Positions 42,959 through 53,850 of a stretch of 64,000 nt of DNA are shown here, piece by piece. Made by a program: the position numbers and the translations under genes. The DNA is from Meandrina meandrites (Eukaryota; Cnidaria; Anthozoa; Scleractinia; Meandrinidae), in NCBI GenBank assembly GCA_963693305.1, contig OY855903.1, positions 35,575,251 to 35,639,250 of the forward strand, read 5' to 3'. Below the pieces are notes generated by a model. That model was not told where the DNA came from, ran no database searches, and was given only the letters and a program-made list of their open reading frames with translations. Position 1 is the first letter of the stretch. Each line of letters begins with the position of its first letter.

Positions 42959-45275
42959 ATGGTTAATTTCACAAGGATAATACGGTTTGCTTTGTTCGTC
43001 TATGGAACTCTTACGGTTTTACGGTTTTCAAGGATAAATACGGACACGGATAGTGAAAACAAGGAATTTATGGCTTTCTGTCGAGAGGGGATCGGCTTCT
43101 TTGAAGCTTCGTGTTCCCGCTCGTCTTCTATGGATACGGAATTAATTCGTGCTATTTCACCGCTCAACACTCCGCCAACAGATGCAGCATTAGAAAAACA
43201 GCTTCAAGATTCAGTTATGGTTGAAGGTTCACTGAATGTGGAGGCAAAATCGACGGCTAATGGTGCTGGCAAGTCAGAATTGGGCGCAAGGAGAAAAATT
43301 CCAACGGATAAAGGTAAACAATACGAATTACAAAGGTTAAAGGATCGTAGAACTCTGGCTTTGCGCCACGTGACGAGTCAGATAAACAAAATGAAGCCTC
43401 TTCTTGTTGATTTTAACGGTTATGAGTTTGTGTCAGTTGAAATGGAAGGTCTAAACAGTTTTCTTGTCGAACTTCAAGTTGCTCAGGATAATTATCTTGA
43501 AGCGCTTGACAACAAATCAGATATCGCCAGTGCTAATTCTTGGTATGAAGTTCACGATGAAGATGTGTTTAAATTTAAACAGTCTGTTTGCGAATATTTA
43601 TCTAAGGCGAAAGTGTATCGATCAGCCAAACTAGGCTCTGTTGTTTCTAACCGAAGCCATTGCTCAGGAAAGTCTAATCATTCTATACGCTCGAGTTCGT
43701 CTTCGACTTCTTCTAAATCGAAATTGATAGAAGCCAAAACTAGGGTTGCAGCCTTAGAAGTTGAGGCAGCCTTTTTGAAGGAAAAGCAAGCGCTTAAAAT
43801 GGCAGAAGAACAACTGGAGCTGAAAAAGAGCTTAGCTAAAGCAAAGGAAGAAGAAAGGATTTATGAACAAATGAACAATGAAGAGTTATTTTCCACTCCT
43901 ACATGTATGCAGACACAAAGGCTACCAATATTTCCAGTGTCTAGTTTGCTTGTTGATGATGCTATGAAAGATGCAAATTGCAAATATTGCCTCCCTGACA
44001 ACATCCAAGTCAGTTTCAATGGCATTGACTTCAGTGATGTCTAGTACAGCCCCGTCAGTTACAACTTCACATTTGAAACCTGCTTCAAAGCCATTCCAAG
44101 TACAAGTAAGTTCCTGTAGCACCTCTGTTTCAGAGCACCTGAAACTCCCTCAAGTAAATCCTCCTAGTGGAAAAACAATGGGACGAACAAGGCCCCTTTA
44201 CTCAAACCCTTTGACTGGACGCACATCTGGAAGTACAGCGTTTCGCCTCAGAACCCTTGTAAACACGGTGACTTCAGGGTGTAGACCACACCCCATCGAA
44301 ACTCCCACAGTTGCACCTTCTACTGGGGATCAAGCCATCGGGATTCCGCAGACATCGCAATATTCCTATGGTATTCCAGGCTGTTCAACGAACTCGTTTG
44401 CTAACTCCTTGCCAATTAACGACAGCACTTTTCAAGATATTGTGGACATTCAAAGAAAGCAAACAGAATTGTCTCAAGTTATGGTTACCCAGCAAGCCAG
44501 AAGCCTTCTACCCTCAAGCAAGCCACCTATGTTTTCTGGTGACGCTATGGAGTTTCCCGCATTTATGACTGCCTTTGAATCCTTGATTGAATCAAAGGTT
44601 GAAGCCTCCTGTGAAAGGCTATACTTCCTCGGTCAGTACACTTCAGGTAAAGCTAAAGAGATCATCAATGGATGTCTTCAGAGAAAGTCAGAAGGGTCTT
44701 ACCAAGAAGCTTAGGGATTGTTAAAGAGACAATTTGGAGATCCATTCAAGATTGCAAATGCCCACATCACGAAACTGTCTTCATGGCAACTGATGAGACT
44801 GAATGATGGCCAAGCCCTCCAAAACTTCTCCATTGCCCTAGATCAAGCAAAGTCTGCTATGAAAGGCATGTCACATATGGATGATTTAAACACTGCTCAT
44901 GTTCTGCGACAGCTTTGGGAAAAGTTACTCAGGCATTTACGAAGCAAATGGACTGAAAGGAACAACAAGACTAAAAGTGCAAAGGGAAGAATAGCTGACT
45001 TCGAAGAGTTCTCACAATTTGTGCGTGAGCAGGCCGAGCAAGCCACAGATCCTGTATTCTCAGAGGAAAGTGTAAGCAAGCCTCGCGAAGATGAGAAAGG
45101 CAAAGGTACTCATCTTAAGTTTGGAAGAAGATCAGTTAACAAGAGGAAAGAAATAACACTTGCCACAGGTTTAAACCAGGGAAATAGAAACCGACGGACT
45201 CTGGTATGCCCCTTATGCAATAAGCCTCACAACTTGAATGAGTGTGGACAGTTTTTTGAAGAAAACTTTGATTGA
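42959..45275 (+). pseudogene. BEL/Pao gag region, broken
   Basis: The first frame (42959-44044) has a helical region with ELQRLKDRRTLALRHVTSQI and a serine-rich patch followed by a long coiled coil (EAAFLKEKQALKMAEEQLEL). Near 44040 the frame shifts. The next part contains KPPMFSGDAMEFPAFMTAFE, the DUF1759 gag motif of BEL/Pao elements. An in-frame TAG at about 44711 interrupts it, and gag continues to a first zinc knuckle (CPLCNKPHNLNEC) before another break near 45273. At least three lesions are visible. No restored product is given. Confidence 0.7.
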
Positions 45276-47556
45276 GCGACGAGAGTTTGTGGTAGAGAAG
45301 AAACTGTGCTTTGGCTGCTTTAGTGATCAGCACATTGCTAAGAACTGTAAGGAGAGGCAGACATGTAAAACTTGCAACAAGCCGCACCCAACATCACTGC
45401 ACAATACCAATTGGACGCCGAAACCAAATGATGTCAGCATCAAAGATCAATCTGGAGAAACACCTCGAGTTAGCAGCAACCGTACAGCTGTCTGCAACAT
45501 CACTGAAGCCGGAGACATACCAATCAACATGGGTATATTACCAGTTCTCTTGTTTCATAGGAATGATCCAGCCAAGAAGATTAGAGTTTATGCCCTGCTG
45601 GACAATGCTAGTGGCGGGACATTAGTGAGTGAGAAGTCGGCAAAGACACTTGGCATCGAAGGAAGTGACACTGATCTTGTTCTTACAATGGTTCACGGAA
45701 CGTGCAACGTCAGGACGAAGGCTATTGAAGGATTAGCGGTAACAAAGATTAAAGAAGAGGATGTAGCGTTGGACTTGCCCAGAACATTCACACGAAATAT
45801 TATTCCTGCAGACCGCAGCGAAATACCGCGACCTGATGTAATTGACAAGATGGCTCATTTGAAGTAAGTTAGTGCTGAGATAGCCCCCTACATGGAAGAT
45901 ATCGAAGTGGGACTTCTCATTGGGCTAAACTGCCCAAGTGCCCTGCATCCAAGAGAAGTCGTTTACGGTGAAGAGTCAAAACCGTACGCAATACATTCGC
46001 TTCTTGGATGGTACATCAATGGCCCCCTCAGTAGTTCACAACAGAGTGACAGTATTACCTGCAATAGAATTTGTCTTAACCAAGAAGACACCTTTGCAGC
46101 CCCCCGAGGATATGTAGTCCCACAGAGAACAGTTAAGGAACAGATAATTCCACAAGCAGTTAAGCAGATGTTCGAGAAAACGAAAAGGGGACAGCTCTGT
46201 CTCGTGAAGACCTCGAGTTCTATGACACAGTTGAAAGAGGGATCATCCACCTAGAGAACCTGCATTATGAGATGCCCCTCCCTTTTAAACATCAGGACAT
46301 TCAGCTCCCTAATAACTATGCACAAGCAGAGAAGTGCCTGAGTAGTCTGCGAAAACGCCTGAAGTCTGATGAGAAATATTACACTGACTACTGCAGCTTT
46401 ATGTCTGAACTCATATCCAAAGGATATGCTCACAAGGTGGACGAGGAAGTCAAAGGTCAACACAGAAGAACCTGGTATCTGCCGCATCATGGAATATACC
46501 ACCCACAGAAGCGGAAGGTGCGGGTGGTGTTCAATTGCTTGGCCACATTCGAAGGACACTGCTTGAATGATACATTGCTTCAGGGACCAGATCTCACTAA
46601 TAACCTGGTCTGCGTTCTTATCAGATTCCGGCAAGAGAAGTACGTTTTCATGGCAGACATTGAGAAAATGTTCTTTCAAGTGAGAGTAAGAGAGGAAGAT
46701 CAGAGTTTTCTCAGGTTTCTGTGGTGGCCAAATGGAGAACTAGAGAGGAAGGCAGAATATTGTATGACTGTGCACTTATTCGGTGCAGTATCATCCCCTG
46801 CATGTGCTAACTATGCACTTAAGCATACAGCAGACGACAATGAAGACAGTTATGGAACCAAGGTAGCCGACACCCTTAGAAGAAACTTCTATGTGGACGA
46901 TGTTCTTAAATCAGCAAGCGCCAAAGATGAAACTATCAAACTAGCGAAATACGTCAAGGCAGTTTGTGCGAATGGAGGATTCAACCTGACTAAGTTTGTG
47001 GGCAACACTGAACGCATCATCAACTCAATTCCTCAAGAACACAGAGCAGAAAACATTAGGAGCCTCGAACTTGGCCAAGACAAGTTACCCATCGAGAGAG
47101 CTCAAGGAGTTATTTGGTGCATTGAATCGGATGTTTCAACTTCAGGATTGAACTGAAGGACAAACCTTGTACGTGCAGAGGCATCCTATCAACGATAAGT
47201 TCAATTTATGACCCCTTGGGTTTCATCGCTCCCGTAGTACTTGTCGGAAAGAAGATACTACAAGACATCTGCCACACTAACAGCTGGGATGAGCCAGTCG
47301 ACTATGCCACTAAAAGCCGATAGGAGAAATGGCGCAATGAACTTGGCCTACTCGAGAATTTAAAGGTACCAAGAAGTTTTAAGCCCAAAGAGTTTGGAAA
47401 GGTTGTGTCCTCACAACTCCACTGTATGTCCGACGCTTCAACATGCGGCTATGGACAATGCTCATATTTAAGACTCGAAGATGAGAATGCCAAAATGCAT
47501 GTCTCGTTCGTTATGGGAAAAGCCCGAGTAACACCAAAGAAGACCGTTAGTAGCAA
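45276..47556 (+). pseudogene. BEL/Pao protease, reverse transcriptase and partial RNase H, broken
   Basis: Further zinc knuckles (CFGCFSDQHIAKNC, CKTCNKPH) precede an aspartic-protease-like site (YALLDNASGGTLVSEKS) and the adjoining DUF1758-type region up to 45867, where a stop occurs. The frame reopens at 45892 (LIGLNCPSALHPREVVYG). Reverse transcriptase lies at 46272-47156 with VRVVFNCLATF, VFMADIEKMFFQVRV and the YVDD-type catalytic box NFYVDDVLKS. A frame change follows at about 47150, then a region with [11 protein letters not shown] and CMSDASTCGYGQC (start of RNase H), another stop near 47321, and truncation at about 47556. Confidence 0.75.
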
Positions 47557-47561
47557 ATGAA

Positions 47562-49091
47562 GTATTCATGAGCATCCTCGTACCCTACATCCTTGAGGTA
47601 TTTTTGGGCTGTTTCCCAGTCCTTGGGCCAAGAACATTTCACTGGGAGATCTTCTTCATTGATATCTTTCCCCCTGCAATACATACGCCGTGCATAGCAT
47701 AGTAGGTCTGTAAATGTGCCTGGAGAACTACCGGTTTTTGTGCTAAGTTCGATTGCTTCAAAATGCTCTTCACAATGGCATACTATAACTGTTGTTCTTC
47801 AGTACTGATGTTACTTCTTGCATTGTCCTCCAAGTCTTCCCCACTACTACTTCCATCACCCGCAGAGCAGTCAGACACATCATCTTCCAATCCGGATCCT
47901 ATGGGTGAATCTTCTAAAGAAATCAAGAAGGACAACAAAATGACGACTATTAATACAACTTGACACCATTGTTGTTGTAGTAAAAAAGTCATTGTGTTGT
48001 TCCAGAAAATATCCATACCCCTCCCATGGAAGGTTTTTTGGTTTGAGTCCCCCACCCCTCTGGAAATTCCAGTTAAACCCTATACATTCCTTTAAAAAGT
48101 TTAGCTTTTGAGACCCCCGCCCCCTTGGAATTTCCATTCACCTTCCATGGGGTGGGTATGGATATTTTCTGGAACTGCACAATTTTGTTTTGGGGCATTT
48201 TAAGCATGTACAGTATATGGATGCATCACTGGCTTTTAAATAGACATGCTGATGATAAAGATTGTTTTAAAAACTGCAATGACGTCATCACTGCAAAATG
48301 CTAAAAGAGAAATTAAAAAAAGCCAAATAAAAATCAATTTGGCATATCTAGTTTTATATTGTTTGTAGTCATATATACATGTATATGTAGGTGCTAAAAA
48401 TTCTCAAAGCAATAATTCACGTCAGTATAAAATAGCTGTTTTTGCATTTGTCCTTCTCATAGTATTGTCCTTAGAGACTACTCTAACTTTGTATACTGGA
48501 CCGAGTCCAATAATTCTCTCCAGAACAGTGGCAACCACCCTTCACTGATTAAAAAAATAGGATAGAGAGACTTTTGTACGGCAATTTACACAAACATAAA
48601 ACAGTTTTTCAAAGCCGTTTTTAGAACCTTGAAGATCAAAGAATGTAGTATATTTGCTTAATTAACGATTAATTCCTATTTGACTCTTTCCATTTTTCAC
48701 TTTAGCAACGTAAGTGACATTTGGTTATATTGTTACTGTACATATCTAAAAATCAGTCACATAAAAAGTAATGCAATTTTGAATTGAGGAATATCAGGCC
48801 AAACTGAAATACAAATAATTGAATATGTTTTCCTACCATTTGAAAAAAAATAACAAAAGTCTTACCTCCCTGCGTGGGCTCTGTTTCAATGTCAAATTCA
48901 AGTTCACTTGCTTGCTTGTCAGCTCTTCCTGCTCCACAAAAGGTAGCTGAGTCTAGATGAGCTCTTTGTGTGCGATAATTTACTGCCTTTCCTTTGCAAT
49001 TTATACAAAAACAATGAACACGGACAGCTGGACGGTCTGAACAATGACAGAGAGACAAAAGCGTTCTTCCACTAGCACTGCTCGCCGCCAT
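47562..49091 (-). pseudogene. N-terminal part of a CACTA/EnSpm-type gene, 2 exons
   Basis: Exon 1 (49091-48866) starts MAASSASGRTLLSLCHC and includes VHCFCINCKGKAVNYRTQRAH, a cysteine cluster like that near the N-terminus of cnidarian Tnp2 proteins. The donor at 48865 and the acceptor before 47913 join in phase to an acidic stretch (DSPIGSGLEDDVSDCSAGDG). One frameshift lies near 47795. The frame then continues through CHCEEHFEAIELS to GTFTDLLCYARRMYCRGKDI and SWPKDWETAQKYLKDVGYED, another CACTA landmark. The coding sequence stops at the junction with BEL/Pao at about 47556. A MITE (47994-48180) sits in the intron. 48181-48865 has nothing else. Confidence 0.6.
47994..48180. mobile_element. 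Palindromic MITE, copy C
   Basis: Ends TTCCAGAAAATATCCATACC and complement. Internal CCCATGGAAGG and CCTTCCATGGGG extend the inverted repeat. Same family as copies A, B, D and E. Confidence 0.75.
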
Positions 49092-49552
49092 ATATTTTCT
49101 TCCTTGAACAACGCTAGTTCCCAGTGTTCAGGTATCGCTGAACATGTCACTAAATCGAAAACGAGGTTCGGCGGGAAAAGGAACAAAGAAGAACAGAGAG
49201 AAGGGCCAATGAAAAGCCCGAATTTGGACGGCAGGAAAACGCAACCAATAAGAGTGCTTGCCGACTAATCAATAATCCACCGTGACATGATATGACATCG
49301 TCAGTTTGCCAACGTGGGTTCATTCGACGACAAATTGGCGCACGTGAAGGGGAAAGTTTTCAGGGGAAAGCTTCCATTGAATCCAGTGCTTGTTCTAACT
49401 GACCATGGTCAACAGCAGCGCAGCCTAACTCAGAAAAAGTCTCAAGAAGAGCTAGCCGAAGACAGATTCAGTGAGCTCCGAAAGTGACGAATCAGTTAGT
49501 ATTTTATCCCAATCCATGAGTAGCAAGTTGCCAGTGCAGCTGAAGCGGGAAA

Positions 49553-52075
49553 ATGCTGTCATCGCTGAATCGAATCGAAGTACGTGCGGGAAAGCAAAAG
49601 GCACCTCAGGTAAGAAACTGGTTCATTTTCCTGTACTCAAAAAACACTGCAGGTAAACGTGATATTTTTAAAACATTATGTTGTTTCTTGTGACAGAATA
49701 GTCTGTTTCGGAGGTGAAAGAGTGGGTGTTTGAATTGTTTGGAAGCGAAGAAATTGCTTGCAAATTTGAGGAAGAGGAAATTGATGGACGGATTCTTCTA
49801 TCATCAACTGTCAGGAGTAACGAAGCCTTGGAGAAGTTAGGACTTTGTACAATTGGAAAGAAAGGGAAATTTCTGGAAAAGACGGAGGAGCTTGCAGGTA
49901 CCCATTTTTCACTCTTAATCTTGTTTTAAGAAATCAAAGGATGAGAGGTTATTTTTCTTAATTAAACTTTTAAGAACAGCCTGGTGCAAAATAATTATAG
50001 CAAGTGGGAACTGCAAGCAGTCTCTTATTTTTCTTCATAAGTTGGTGGGGTGGTATGCCCGTGAAGTTAGGGCAGTAGACAGATGACTTTTTCGTGCCTC
50101 TCTCATCTCGATCATGCCCTCAGTTACATATTTGCCCATTTTTTCTTGCACGTCCTGCTTAATTTAAGAAAAAATAGAGCGTGCTCATAGTGTAAGTAGG
50201 AAGCAGTTGCTAAAACTATTGGTTCCTAATTTAGCCTTGCTACATTTCAGGTGCATTCACCAAAAAAACAAAGAAGAAAAGTGAAGGCTTTGAATTACTG
50301 TCAGCTTCAGACTTCTCATCAGTGGATCGGCTAACCAGTCAGGACCGATCTGTATATAATACAAAGTAAGTTTGTAGGTTTAAATTATCTGTTCTTCATT
50401 CCTGTTGACAGCAAATGTATTGGAATGCATACTTCCAAGCAAAACTGGGGGAGGGTGGGGTGGGTGGGCAGAAGTGGGGGATTTGACTGATCTCTCCATC
50501 ACCACCCTTCAGTATTCAACTTTTTAACTAACCAAAATGTAGTACTTAAAAGAGTAATAACAAGTCATTGCTTTGACAAGAAACATCAGATGCCTTGCCT
50601 GCACTGCTTTGTTCTCCTGGATCAATCAATTCCAAATGTGCCCATCCCCCTTTGGGCATTTGTCGGATTGTAAGTTCTCAGGGTGGAGTATTTGTCGTCA
50701 AAGGTCTGCCTGGGAGTGGGGCATTTGTAACTGAATAGCTTGGTGCAAGACTATGCTAAGTGACTTTTTTGGGTGAAAATTTTTTTCCTTCAAAAATGCT
50801 TGAACGAAACAAAAAATTAAAAGGGAATGTTTTACTACTAAATTAAAAGGCACATGCCAAAATTCAGGCATTTTTGAAGGAAAAAAATTTTCACCCAAAA
50901 AAGTCACAGCATAGTCTTGCACCAAGCTATTCAACTGTTGAGTTTCACATAAATTTCCTGCTACTGTGGGAAAGCATTTAATAAATGACATTTCAATCAT
51001 GTCACCTATACTTTTCACATCACAGGAAGAGGAAAATTACAAACTATGTCAATGATATATGGCCAGTAGCTGCACCAACTCCTAGATTCCGCAACCATGC
51101 AGAAAACACAAAAAAGCTGATGAAGTTAGTTGAGACACTTTCCAATAAAGAAGAGTTCACTTTCCGAAAGGCAGGACTGGGGAGTAATGCTATTAGCCAG
51201 ATAGTCAGAAAACATATGGACGACAGAAGAAGGAAGGAAGCAGAAGTGTCACTTTCTTCTCACAGTGAGAGTGATCTCAGTAGCACTAGCTCTGGCAATA
51301 GTGAGGAAAATAGCCCTGGCAGTGTAGAAAAAAACAAGGCAATGCAGCTGGAAGACTACTTCAACAGTGGTAAGTGTCGTAATCAAATTTCTTAAAATCA
51401 CTAGAAAAATCTTGGCAGTGGCCAACAAAAACACTGCTGCCTGAGTGTGCGATTCTCCAGTTAAGATTTGTGTTGATTCAAATTGTTGTTTTATTAACAC
51501 TGAATATGTGTAGTTCCGAAAATATCCATACCCCTCCCATGGAAGGTTTTTTGGTTTGAATCCCCCACCCCTCTTGAAATTCCAGTTTAGCCCCATACTT
51601 TCCCTTAAAAAATTTGGCTTTTGATGCCCCCCGCCCCCTAGGAATTTCCATTGACCTTCCATGGGGTGGGTATGGATATTTTCTGGAACCACAGATTGTT
51701 CAAAAAAGGGACAGTTGGAGTCTAAAGTTGAGTTTTTATTTCTTCAATAAAACACTGCTGTTGGTCTTCAAACAGTGCACAAATTATAGTCTTCAAGGTT
51801 TTTTTTTTAATGTTTCAGAACTCAGCTTGGCATTAGCTGAAGCAGTGCTATTGGTTTGGCTGGGGAAAACATCCATACATGAAGTCAGACTGGACAAAGA
51901 TCTTAAACCTGCTGCAAAGGACTTTGGATTGAGACTTCTTCGAAACAAGGACAAACAAATGCATGTAAAAGCAATTGCCAGTTACCTCATTGAGAACAGT
52001 TTGGTAGAAGTGACATGCACTGACTTAAAAAGTATTTCAAGGGAAGATGTTCAATTAAAGAAGAAGAAGTCTTAA
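49553..52075 (+). CDS. SAM-domain protein, 5 exons, 322 residues
   Basis: Exons are 49553-49609, 49702-49897, 50251-50365, 51026-51369 and 51819-52075. All introns are GT-AG and phases agree (969 nt in total). Exon 2 encodes a SAM-type helical domain (VKEWVFELFGSEEIACKF, EIDGRILLSS, LEKLGLCTIGKKGKFL), a protein-protein interaction fold. Exon 3 is polar, exon 4 has basic RKRKITNYVNDIWP and a serine/glutamate-rich linker (SSHSESDLSSTSSG), and exon 5 has helical LALAEAVLLVWLGKTSIHE. The start is uncertain: an upstream ATG at 49516 is in a frame whose phase does not fit exon 2, so I chose 49553. Introns 3 and 4 carry a foldback and a MITE. Its promoter would lie between it and the divergent CACTA-type gene. 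Confidence 0.65.
50733..50932. mobile_element. 200-bp foldback with 4-bp AACT duplication
   Basis: GAATAGCTTGGTGCAAGACT at 50733 is mirrored at the other end, and arms of about 66 bp pair almost perfectly (including GGGTGAAAATTTTTTTCC). AACT flanks both sides (50729-50732, 50933-50936). It lies in intron 3 of the SAM gene. It is non-coding. Confidence 0.75.
51508..51692. mobile_element. Palindromic MITE, copy D
   Basis: Ends TTCCGAAAATATCCATACCC and GGATATTTTCTGGAACCACA. Closest to copy C in the interior. It lies in intron 4 of the SAM gene. Confidence 0.75.
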
Positions 52076-52079
52076 ACCT

Positions 52080-52395
52080 CAAGCAAGGCAGTTTGGATTA
52101 AAACTTTTCTGAAACTAAGTTAACATGCATGTGAAAACAATTTTTGAAAGAGGTTTAATATATGTTTCAGAGGATGTTGAAAAAGTGAACATTGACGTAA
52201 TCTTAAACTTTGAGAAAGGCAGTTCGGATTGAAACTTTTGCAACTGATGATGTGAATGACATCCAAACCCTGTCTTGCACATCATGTTTGGTTTTGAACT
52301 TATTGAAACAAAATGCATCAAAATTTTCATTGTCTAGCAGCCTAACAATACTTTTAAACAAAATGATTTCAAGGGAAGATTTTTCCAAGTGAACA
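52080..52395 (+). repeat. Two decayed tandem copies of the SAM gene's last exon
   Basis: GCAAGGCAGTTTGGATTAAA (about 52084) and GAAAGGCAGTTCGGATTGAA (about 52212) both resemble GCAAAGGACTTTGGATTGAG in exon 5. ATGCATGTGAAAAC and TTCAAGGGAAGATTTTT likewise echo ATGCATGTAAAAGC and TTCAAGGGAAGATGTTC. Both copies are frame-broken. Confidence 0.5.
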
Positions 52396-52473
52396 TTTTT
52401 CTACTTCAGTGTCCATTTTTTATGGTTTTGACCTTTTTTGCATAAAATATTTAAGAACGTGTATTTGTTGTAA

Positions 52474-52669
52474 ATTGTTCCAGGAAATATATTCATAGTC
52501 ACCCCAAGGAGGTTTTTTTTAGGGGGGGGGGGGGGGGGTGAGACCCCTACCCCTCTGTAAATTCCAGTTCACATACTTTCCTTTAAAAAGGTTGGTCTTT
52601 AACATCCCCCCACTCCCTTGGTATTTCCAATTTTCCTCCTTGGGGAGAGTGAACATTTTCTGCAACCAC
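52474..52669. mobile_element. Palindromic MITE, copy E (diverged)
   Basis: Ends TTGTTCCAGGAAATATATTC and ACATTTTCTGCAACCA correspond to the family with several mismatches. It contains a G run at 52522-52538. Confidence 0.55.
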
Positions 52670-52805
52670 ACATTACTTGGGTTCTTTATGAAATGGCATC
52701 TGCTTCATAAAGGTTTATTTTTAGATCCTTAGGACTAACCCTGGGATAGAATGTACTAAATTTTGAATTTATTGAGGATGTTACTCAGGGTTTCCTTTTT
52801 GCTTT

Positions 52806-53216
52806 GTGGATACATGTATGAAAGCACAAGTAAACTCGGACACTGCCATTACAGCCCAGATATATATATATATATCTGACCATTTCTCAAGCGCTAGTTC
52901 AAACAGAACCTATCATATTACACAACATCTCCACTGTAAATCCAAAAATTTTAGTTATCTGGTCACCTGCACAAAGTGCAGTGTGCAATATGTGGGTTCA
53001 ACTAGCAACGAATTTAAGGTGCGTTTTCGTAATCATAAATCGGCCATGAAGACTAATAAGAACACTTGTGAGGTTGTGACACATTTCAACAAAACGTTCC
53101 ACATTCTCTCTGATTTCAATTTCACAATTATTGAACAAATTTCCAACCCAAGCGACAATAACAGCACTGATGAACGTCTTCTAACAAGAGAAGCTTATTG
53201 GAGTGCACAACTTTAA
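52806..53216 (+). pseudogene. Penelope-like element, GIY-YIG endonuclease domain
   Basis: The frame contains HITQHLHCKSKNFSYLVTC, then CTKCSVQYVGSTSNEFKVRF, RNHKSAM and REAYWSAQL at the end. YLVTC..C...YVGST...FK.R...H is the signature of the GIY-YIG nuclease that forms the C-terminus of Penelope-like retroelements. The reverse transcriptase is absent, so the copy is 5'-truncated at about 52800. The domain itself reads open, with an AT-dinucleotide stretch just upstream (52859-52876). The 3' non-coding part continues to about 53870. Confidence 0.8.
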
Positions 53217-53393
53217 GCCTTATGGATTGAACAAAAGATCTGAATTCAATTCAAGGAATAGAATTAGATATAATTAGCAACCGACAACGCTTTTTTTAAT
53301 CTAAAATATTTTTTGTTTGTTTTTGTTTTTGTTTTTTCTTTTCACAAGTGTTCTTATTACGTAATGTTTTTTGTTTTCGGTCAATACATGTTA

Positions 53394-53590
53394 CTCAGGG
53401 GCCCAACTAGGGATACTGTTACTTAGCTGAGAGTATAGCACGCAATACAATTACTCATGTTCAGGGGCCTAATTTAGGGATTTTGTTATAATAATTTATT
53501 CAAAGGCCCTCTTTCGGGATCCTGTTACTAAGTTTTTGTTGAGCTAGAAAGCGCTTTGTTCAGAGGCCCTGTCTTGGGACCCTGTTGTTA
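53394..53590 (+). repeat. Degenerate repeats in the Penelope 3' region
   Basis: Four related blocks (CAGGGGCC..AGGGATACTGTTA, CAGGGGCC..AGGGATTTTGTTA, CAAAGGCC..GGGATCCTGTTA, CAGAGGCC..GGGACCCTGTTG) occur at roughly 38-66-bp spacing. Each contains a short GGCC/GGGA pair. Confidence 0.5.
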
Positions 53591-53792
53591 TATTTTCGGC
53601 ATTCAAACATTGCGTAATACTCTAGAGCCAAGTGAGATTTAATTTTTAAATTTTTAATATTTGTTAGTTTTTTAATTTTCAATTGTCTGTAAATTTCTTC
53701 TTTGTTTTTAATTATACATTTTTATATATAAGTCCAACATTGTAAACTACTTTTTTATTCCAAGCATTTTTAATTCTTCACCACACCAATGT

Positions 53793-53850
53793 ATTGAGGA
53801 AGCCCGAATGGGCGAAACGTCTACATATTAATATTAAACCGTAACCTGTG
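53793..53850 (+). ncRNA. Hammerhead-ribozyme-like motif of a Penelope-like element
   Basis: TTGAGGA, a 4-bp stem II (GCCC-GAAT-GGGC) and CGAAACG follow the layout CUGANGA - stem II - GAAA of the hammerhead core, located downstream of the GIY-YIG gene where such motifs are known in Penelope-like elements. The first core base is T instead of C, which would weaken or abolish cleavage. Stem I can be drawn weakly (CTTC upstream, GAAG downstream). Candidate only. Confidence 0.45.

Larger units (their letters stand above)
42675..47556 (+). mobile_element. BEL/Pao LTR retrotransposon, 5' portion only
   Basis: A gag - protease - reverse transcriptase - RNase H order is readable from 42959 to 47556, where the sequence changes abruptly to minus-strand CACTA-like coding DNA. 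Integrase, the rest of RNase H and the 3' LTR are absent. A 5' LTR and primer-binding site may lie within 42675-42950, but without the 3' copy I cannot delimit it. Multiple lesions make it non-functional. Confidence 0.75.
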
